Of a stretch of 64,000 bases of DNA, positions 59,636-64,000 are shown piece after piece. A program made the translations under genes and the position numbers. Position 1 is the first letter of the stretch, and the number at the start of each line of letters is the position of its first letter. The notes beneath the pieces are model-generated. The model was given only the letters and a program-made list of their open reading frames with translations. It did no database searches and was not told the DNA's origin. Origin of the DNA: Olsenella intestinalis (GTDB lineage: Bacteria; Actinomycetota; Coriobacteriia; Coriobacteriales; Atopobiaceae); NCBI RefSeq assembly GCF_023276655.1, contig NZ_JALGRK010000001.1, positions 887,501 through 951,500 of the forward strand, written 5' to 3'.

Positions 59636-62284
59636 ATGTCAGAAACGATCAACATTGCCCTTGCCGGCAACCCCAACTGCGGCAAGACGACGCTGTTCAA
59701 CGAGCTCACCGGCTCGAACGGCTACGTGGGCAACTGGCCCGGCGTCACCGTCGAGAAGAAGCAGGCGCACTGGAAGCAGAACAAGGACGTCCTCTTCACC
59801 GACCTGCCCGGCATCTACTCCCTCTCGCCGTACTCCCCGGAGGAGGTCGTCTCCCGCGACTTCCTCGTCGACGAGCGCCCCGACGCGGTGATCGACCTCA
59901 TCGACGTCACCAACCTCGAGCGCAACCTCTACCTCACCACGCAGGTCCTCGAGGCCGGCCGCCCGGTCGTCGTCGGCCTCAACATGTGCGACCTGCTCGC
60001 CTCGCGCGGCGACGTCATCGACGCCAAGAAGATCTCGAAGATGCTCGGCGTGCCCGTCGTCGAGGTCTCCGCACTGCACAACAAGAACCTCGACGAGCTC
60101 GTCCAGAAGGCTATTGACGCAGGCGAGAAGAGCGTGCCCAGCCAGGGCATCAAGCTCTTCTCGGCCGAGGTCGAGGACGCGCTCGCCAAGATCGCCAAGA
60201 TCATCGCCGCGCCCGAGGGGCTCTCGCGCTGGTACTCCATCAAGGTCTTCGAGCGCGACGTCGAGGCCATCGCTCCGCTTGCGCTCTCCAAGGAGAAGCT
60301 CGACGAGGCCGAGAAGGTCATCGCCGCCGTCGAGGCCGCCCGCGACGACGACGCCGAGTCGATCATTACGTCCGAGCGCTACGACTGGATCCAGACCGTC
60401 ATGGACGCCTGCGTCGAGAAGGCGCCCGCCAAGCTCACGACGTCGCAGAAGATCGACCGCGTGGTCACGAACCGCTGGCTCGGCCTGCCGATCTTCCTGT
60501 GCGTCATGATCCTCGTGTACTACATTGCCATCTCCACGGTGGGCACCGCCGCCACCGACTGGGTCAACGACAACCTCTTCGGCGACGGCTTCTTCGTGAA
60601 CGGCGCCTCGCAGCAGCAGTACGAGGCCGACACCGAGTCCTTCAACGACAACCACTACGGCGACAAGGTCTCCGGCTTCATCGCCGCCGCGGCAGACGCC
60701 GGCATCAACACCGAGGGCGTTGCCGACGCCGTCGCCGCCGAGGAGCCGACGGCCGAGAGCGATGCCATCGTCGAGCGCTTCGAGACGGCCTCTGCCTCCG
60801 TCGTGGCCAAGGACGTGCCCGTCACCGACGAGGACGGCAACTTCCTCGACACCGAGGACAACGTCATCACCAAGCTCGACGCTGACGGCAATGCCGTCCT
60901 CGAGGAGGGGCAGACGCTCCAGGTGATCGACACCGTCACCTCCTCCGACTTCAAGGAGGCCGCAAGCGCCAAGGCGCCCGACCCCCACGACTACCCGGGC
61001 TTTATCGACTCCATCCCCAATGCCGTGACCGGCTGGCTCACCTCTGCTGGCGCCTCCGCCATGGTGATCTCGCTCGTGGTTGACGGCATCATCGGCGGCG
61101 TCGGCTCGGTCCTCGGCTTCATCCCGCAGATCTTCGTCCTGTTCGTCATGCTGTCGTTCCTCGAGGACTGCGGCTACATGAGCCGTGTGGCCTTCGTCAT
61201 GGACCGCGTCTTCCGCCGCTTCGGCCTCTCCGGCAAGTCCTTCATCCCCATGATCGTCTCCTCCGGCTGCGGCGTGCCGGGCGTGCTCGCCACCCGCACC
61301 ATCGAGAACGAGCGTGACCGTCGCATGACCGCCATGCTCACCACCATGATCCCGTGCTCGGCCAAGCTCCCGATCATCGCGCTCGTCATGGGCGTCCTCA
61401 TGGGCGGCTCCGACATGTGGTGGGTCGCGCCGATGTTCTACTTCATGGGCATCGCCGCCATCATCATCTCCGCCATCATGCTCAAGAAGACCAGGCCCTT
61501 CCAGGGCGAGCCCGTCCCGTTCGTGATGGAGCTTCCCGACTACCACTTCCCGAGCATCAGGTCCTGGGCCCTGCACGTGTGGGAGCGCGTCGCCGCCTAC
61601 GTCAAGAAGGCCGGCACGATCATCTTCGCCGCCGCGGTCGCCATCTGGTTCCTCTCCAACTTCGGCGTCGCCGGCTGGGAGGGTGGCACGGGCGCCTTCG
61701 GCTTCCTCCCCGAGATGGAGGGCGTCGGCGAGGACTTCATGGACTACTCCATCCTCGCGGGTGTCGGCTCTGCCCTGAGCTTCCTGTTCGCCCCGCTCGG
61801 CTTCGGCAACTGGCAGGCGACTGCCTCCTCGATCTCGGCGCTCATCGCCAAGGAGAACCTCGTCTCCACCTTCGGCGTCCTCTACGGCCTGGGCGACGCC
61901 ACCGAGAACTCCGTCAACATGTGGGCGGGATTCGCCGGCATGTTCACGATCGAGGGCGCGCTGCACGTTGGCGCCATGTGCGCGTTCGTCGCCTTCAACA
62001 TGCTCTGCGCCCCCTGCTTCGCCGCGATGGGCACCATCCGCAAGCAGATGGGCTCGGCCCGCTGGACGGCCTTCGCCATCGGCTACGAGTGTGCCTTCGG
62101 CTGGGTGATCGCCCTGTTCATCAACCAGTTCTACGAGCTCATCGCCTTCGGCAGCTTCGGCCTCTGGACCATCGTCGCCTTCGTGCTGCTGGCGGCCATG
62201 CTCTTCCAGCTCTTCCGTCCCATGCCCAAGTGGGAGGAGAAGGAGCAGAAGATCGCCACCAAGCTCGGCGAGTCCGTCGCCTAG
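59636..62284 (+). CDS. feoB: Ferrous iron transporter FeoB with a large loop insertion
   Basis: The main Fe2+ uptake protein: an N-terminal GTPase (G1 GNPNCGKTT at 11-19, G3 DLPGIYSL, G4 NMCD), a helical regulatory part, then the membrane part with its two gate motifs in the inverted repeats (SRVAFVMDR and SSGCGVPGV; later GFGNWQATASSISALIAKE). At 882 residues it is longer than the usual 650-780. The extra part is an acidic stretch of about 110-130 residues between the first two membrane helices (about 311-451), on the outside. The ATG at 59636 follows AAGAAAGG. Confidence 0.95.
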   Translation: MSETINIALAGNPNCGKTTLFNELTGSNGYVGNWPGVTVEKKQAHWKQNKDVLFTDLPGIYSLSPYSPEEVVSRDFLVDERPDAVIDLIDVTNLERNLYLTTQVLEAGRPVVVGLNMCDLLASRGDVIDAKKISKMLGVPVVEVSALHNKNLDELVQKAIDAGEKSVPSQGIKLFSAEVEDALAKIAKIIAAPEGLSRWYSIKVFERDVEAIAPLALSKEKLDEAEKVIAAVEAARDDDAESIITSERYDWIQTVMDACVEKAPAKLTTSQKIDRVVTNRWLGLPIFLCVMILVYYIAISTVGTAATDWVNDNLFGDGFFVNGASQQQYEADTESFNDNHYGDKVSGFIAAAADAGINTEGVADAVAAEEPTAESDAIVERFETASASVVAKDVPVTDEDGNFLDTEDNVITKLDADGNAVLEEGQTLQVIDTVTSSDFKEAASAKAPDPHDYPGFIDSIPNAVTGWLTSAGASAMVISLVVDGIIGGVGSVLGFIPQIFVLFVMLSFLEDCGYMSRVAFVMDRVFRRFGLSGKSFIPMIVSSGCGVPGVLATRTIENERDRRMTAMLTTMIPCSAKLPIIALVMGVLMGGSDMWWVAPMFYFMGIAAIIISAIMLKKTRPFQGEPVPFVMELPDYHFPSIRSWALHVWERVAAYVKKAGTIIFAAAVAIWFLSNFGVAGWEGGTGAFGFLPEMEGVGEDFMDYSILAGVGSALSFLFAPLGFGNWQATASSISALIAKENLVSTFGVLYGLGDATENSVNMWAGFAGMFTIEGALHVGAMCAFVAFNMLCAPCFAAMGTIRKQMGSARWTAFAIGYECAFGWVIALFINQFYELIAFGSFGLWTIVAFVLLAAMLFQLFRPMPKWEEKEQKIATKLGESVA

Positions 62285-62294
62285 CGAGCGTCTC

Positions 62295-62332
62295 GGCGCC
62301 GGTGGCCCCCTGGGCTGCCGGCGCCGTCTTTT
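62295..62332 (+). terminator. Terminator of feoB
   Basis: GGCGCCGG (62295-62302) with CCGGCGCC (62318-62325), then GTCTTTTT. Confidence 0.82.
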
Positions 62333-62379
62333 TGGGGTAGGGGAGGCCGCCGGGCCTCGCGTCTGACTGGGAGGAACCA

Positions 62380-63237
62380 ATGCAGCCATGTGCCCGCTCG
62401 TTCGAGCTCACCTGCGGCGTCGCGATCTCTGCCGGCGTCTTCGAGCGCGGCGGCACCTCTGACCTCTCCAAGATCCAGTGCGCCGACATCCTGGCCATCG
62501 CCCTCGTGGACGGCGCGCTGCTCTTGTGCTCGCATGGCAGGGAGATCCGTGTGGGCGCGGGGGAAGCGCTCCTCGTGAGGCCCGGCGAGGCGACCATCCT
62601 CAACTCGATCGAGAGCTCGGGCGGAATCGCGCTGTCGGTCGCCACCGAGCGCCTGAGCGACGCCGCCCGCAGGGCGTGCGCGTCCCTGGGTGCGCCGCTC
62701 GACAGGGTGGAGGCTCTTCTCGACGAGGCCGAGGGCGCCTGCGTCGCGCACTGCGGAAGCGAGCTCATGTCCGCCGCCGCGCGACTCGTCGCGGCCTCCC
62801 GCGAGGACGACGTTGCGCGCATCCGCCTCTGCACCCTTGAGCTCGCGTCGACCATCGTCGCGGGCCTCGAGGGGTCGACTGTGGCGATCGACGTCTCAGG
62901 GAGCCACCGCCGCATCGCCGAGGCCGCCGCACGCGCGATGCGCGATCGCCTCGACCAGCCCAAGACCATTCCCACGCTCGCCAGGATCTGCGGCACCTCG
63001 CCGACGATCCTGAAGGAGTCCTTCAGGGAGGTGTACGGGATGCCGGTCTATGCGTGGTACCGGCGCCTGCGTATGGAGGCTGCCTCGAGGCGGCTCATCC
63101 ACGGCGGCGAGTCGATCGCCGAGGTGGCGCTTTCCGTCGGGTACTCGAACCCCTCGAAGTTCGCCAAGGCCTTCGGCGAGACCATGGGCATGACGCCGCG
63201 GGAGTGGCGCCGCGCGATGGCGTCCACGCGGCTCTAG
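62380..63237 (+). CDS. AraC-family transcriptional regulator
   Basis: Codes for 285 residues. The C-terminus (about 185-285) is the AraC double HTH: PTLARICGTSPTILKESFREVYG and the second helix pair SIAEVALSVGYSNPSKFAKAFGE, ending GMTPREWRR. The N-terminus (about 1-110) is a cupin-like sensing domain. AraC regulators of this PchR-like type often respond to siderophores or iron; here it lies between feoB and a ZIP transporter, so a metal role is likely. GGGAGGAACC precedes the ATG. Confidence 0.9.
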   Translation: MQPCARSFELTCGVAISAGVFERGGTSDLSKIQCADILAIALVDGALLLCSHGREIRVGAGEALLVRPGEATILNSIESSGGIALSVATERLSDAARRACASLGAPLDRVEALLDEAEGACVAHCGSELMSAAARLVAASREDDVARIRLCTLELASTIVAGLEGSTVAIDVSGSHRRIAEAAARAMRDRLDQPKTIPTLARICGTSPTILKESFREVYGMPVYAWYRRLRMEAASRRLIHGGESIAEVALSVGYSNPSKFAKAFGETMGMTPREWRRAMASTRL

Positions 63238-63296
63238 CGCGTTTCTTCGGTTCGCGTCCAATGGGGGAGGAGAAGAGCGTCTCTCGTGTACGTTAA

Positions 63297-63312
63297 GTTA
63301 GCCGTGTCTAAC
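63297..63312. promoter_or_regulatory. Metal-regulator dyad, site 3 (ZIP gene)
   Basis: GTTAG-CCGTGT-CTAAC followed by AAC, the same dyad as site 2, 78 bases before the ZIP start. Confidence 0.6.
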
Positions 63313-63390
63313 AACATGGCCCCAGGGGTATGGTAGCCCCAGCAGACACCGCGCCCGGGGCCGGGCGCATGCCATAGGGAGGTATCACCA

Positions 63391-64000
63391 ATGGACATCA
63401 CGCTCGATCCCGCCACGCTCACGGCCTGGGGCCTCGCGATCCCGTTCGCGGGCACCACGCTCGGCGCGGCGCTCGTCTTCCTCATGCGCGGCCAGATGAG
63501 CCGCATGGTCACGCGCGTCCTCACGGGATTCGCCGCCGGCGTCATGGTCGCCGCCTCGATCTGGAGCCTCATCGTCCCGGCCATCGAGGACAGCTCCGAC
63601 CTCGGCCGCATGGCCTGGCTGCCGGCGTTCGTGGGCTTCTGGGCGGGCATCCTCTTCCTGCTCGCGCTCGACCACGTCCTGCCCCACCTGCACCTGGGCG
63701 AGTCCGACACCGAGCCCGAGGGCCTCAAGTCCAGGCTCGAGCGCACGACGCTCATGGTGCTCGCCGTGACGATCCACAACATCCCCGAGGGCATGGCCGT
63801 CGGCGTCGTCTACGCCGGCCTCATCGCGGGCGGCGTGGGCGTCACCGCCGCCGGCGCGCTCGCCCTCTCGATCGGCATCGCGATCCAGAACTTCCCCGAG
63901 GGCGCGATCATCTCCATGCCGCTTCGCGCCGAGGGGGCGAGCAGAGCCAGGGCCTTCCTCGGCGGCTTCCTCTCGGGCGTGGTCGAGCCCATCGGCGCGC
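63391..64000 (+). CDS. ZIP-family metal transporter, cut by the right edge
   Basis: The first 203 codons of a ZIP (ZupT-like) carrier for Zn2+, Fe2+ or Mn2+. The family metal-binding helices are visible: VTIHNIPEGMAVG (helix 4) and IQNFPEGAIISMPL (helix 5), with His, Asn, Glu ligands. A His-containing cytoplasmic loop, DHVLPHLHLGESD, lies between helices 3 and 4. AGGGAGGT precedes the ATG at 63391. It shares a dyad with feoA and feoB. The C-terminal third is outside the window. Confidence 0.9.
   Translation, partial: MDITLDPATLTAWGLAIPFAGTTLGAALVFLMRGQMSRMVTRVLTGFAAGVMVAASIWSLIVPAIEDSSDLGRMAWLPAFVGFWAGILFLLALDHVLPHLHLGESDTEPEGLKSRLERTTLMVLAVTIHNIPEGMAVGVVYAGLIAGGVGVTAAGALALSIGIAIQNFPEGAIISMPLRAEGASRARAFLGGFLSGVVEPIGA

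Overview
The window is chromosomal DNA of a high-GC, Gram-positive anaerobe. The gene set points to class Coriobacteriia, most likely an Olsenella/Atopobium relative. The clues are a monomeric group-B-like [FeFe] hydrogenase, zinc-ribbon/DUF6273 and DUF5684 membrane proteins, a very large Tat-exported and sortase-anchored surface protein, feoA-feoA-feoB, ABC amino-acid uptake genes, and strong GC bias in third codon positions. The assignment is inference from gene content and composition; there is no rRNA in the window.

Layout. 1-1340 is a relatively AT-rich patch on the minus strand: a zinc-ribbon membrane protein cut by the left edge and a small membrane protein. A membrane-anchored HNH nuclease follows (1553-2407). 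2762-7314 is a housekeeping run: metG, rsmA, a TatD-type hydrolase and a ComF-type protein. 7349-7617 is a structured RNA with its own promoter, lying between comF and hpf, the neighbourhood typical of the raiA-motif RNA. 7641-15758 carries a binding lipoprotein, hpf, a DegV protein, a four-gene cluster (NAD-dependent dehydrogenase with a His/Cys tail, membrane protein, NYN nuclease, HEAT-like protein), a SurA-like lipid-free membrane chaperone and a DUF523-purine nucleoside phosphorylase fusion. tRNA-Thr(CGT) is at 15908.

16153-24108 is mostly transport: a large membrane protein, a complete glutamate/glutamine-type ABC importer, a PiT phosphate carrier with its DUF47 partner, and an NlpC/P60-like peptidase. 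A threonine aldolase points the other way. Between it and the nadA-nadB-nadC-niaR operon lies an array of 30-bp repeats in two opposed blocks. After the nad operon comes a less GC-rich island with stacked dyads and a broken hicA next to an intact hicB-HTH gene. ilvE and hisS follow, then zinc-ribbon membrane proteins, the 1703-residue surface protein, an NhaC-type antiporter divergent from a LysR regulator, an RluA-type pseudouridine synthase, the hydrogenase, aspS, a CapA-family protein, a polysaccharide flippase, ppc, and a secreted HAD lipoprotein. The right end is an iron block: feoA-feoA-feoB, an AraC regulator, and a ZIP metal transporter cut by the edge. Similar GTTAG-N6-CTAAC dyads lie before feoA, feoB and the ZIP gene.

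The most interesting signals are four. (1) A candidate type I toxin-antitoxin-like locus at 56694-57171: a 45-codon hydrophobic/basic ORF on the minus strand faces two tandem copies of a 168-bp element, each with a well-formed plus-strand promoter and a hairpin that would make antisense RNA to its 3' end. (2) The 30-bp repeat array at 25328-25630. (3) A 9-mer, GCTCTTCTC, found by eye 31 times on the two strands, in genes and between them, where base composition predicts less than one. (4) The structured RNA at 7349-7617.
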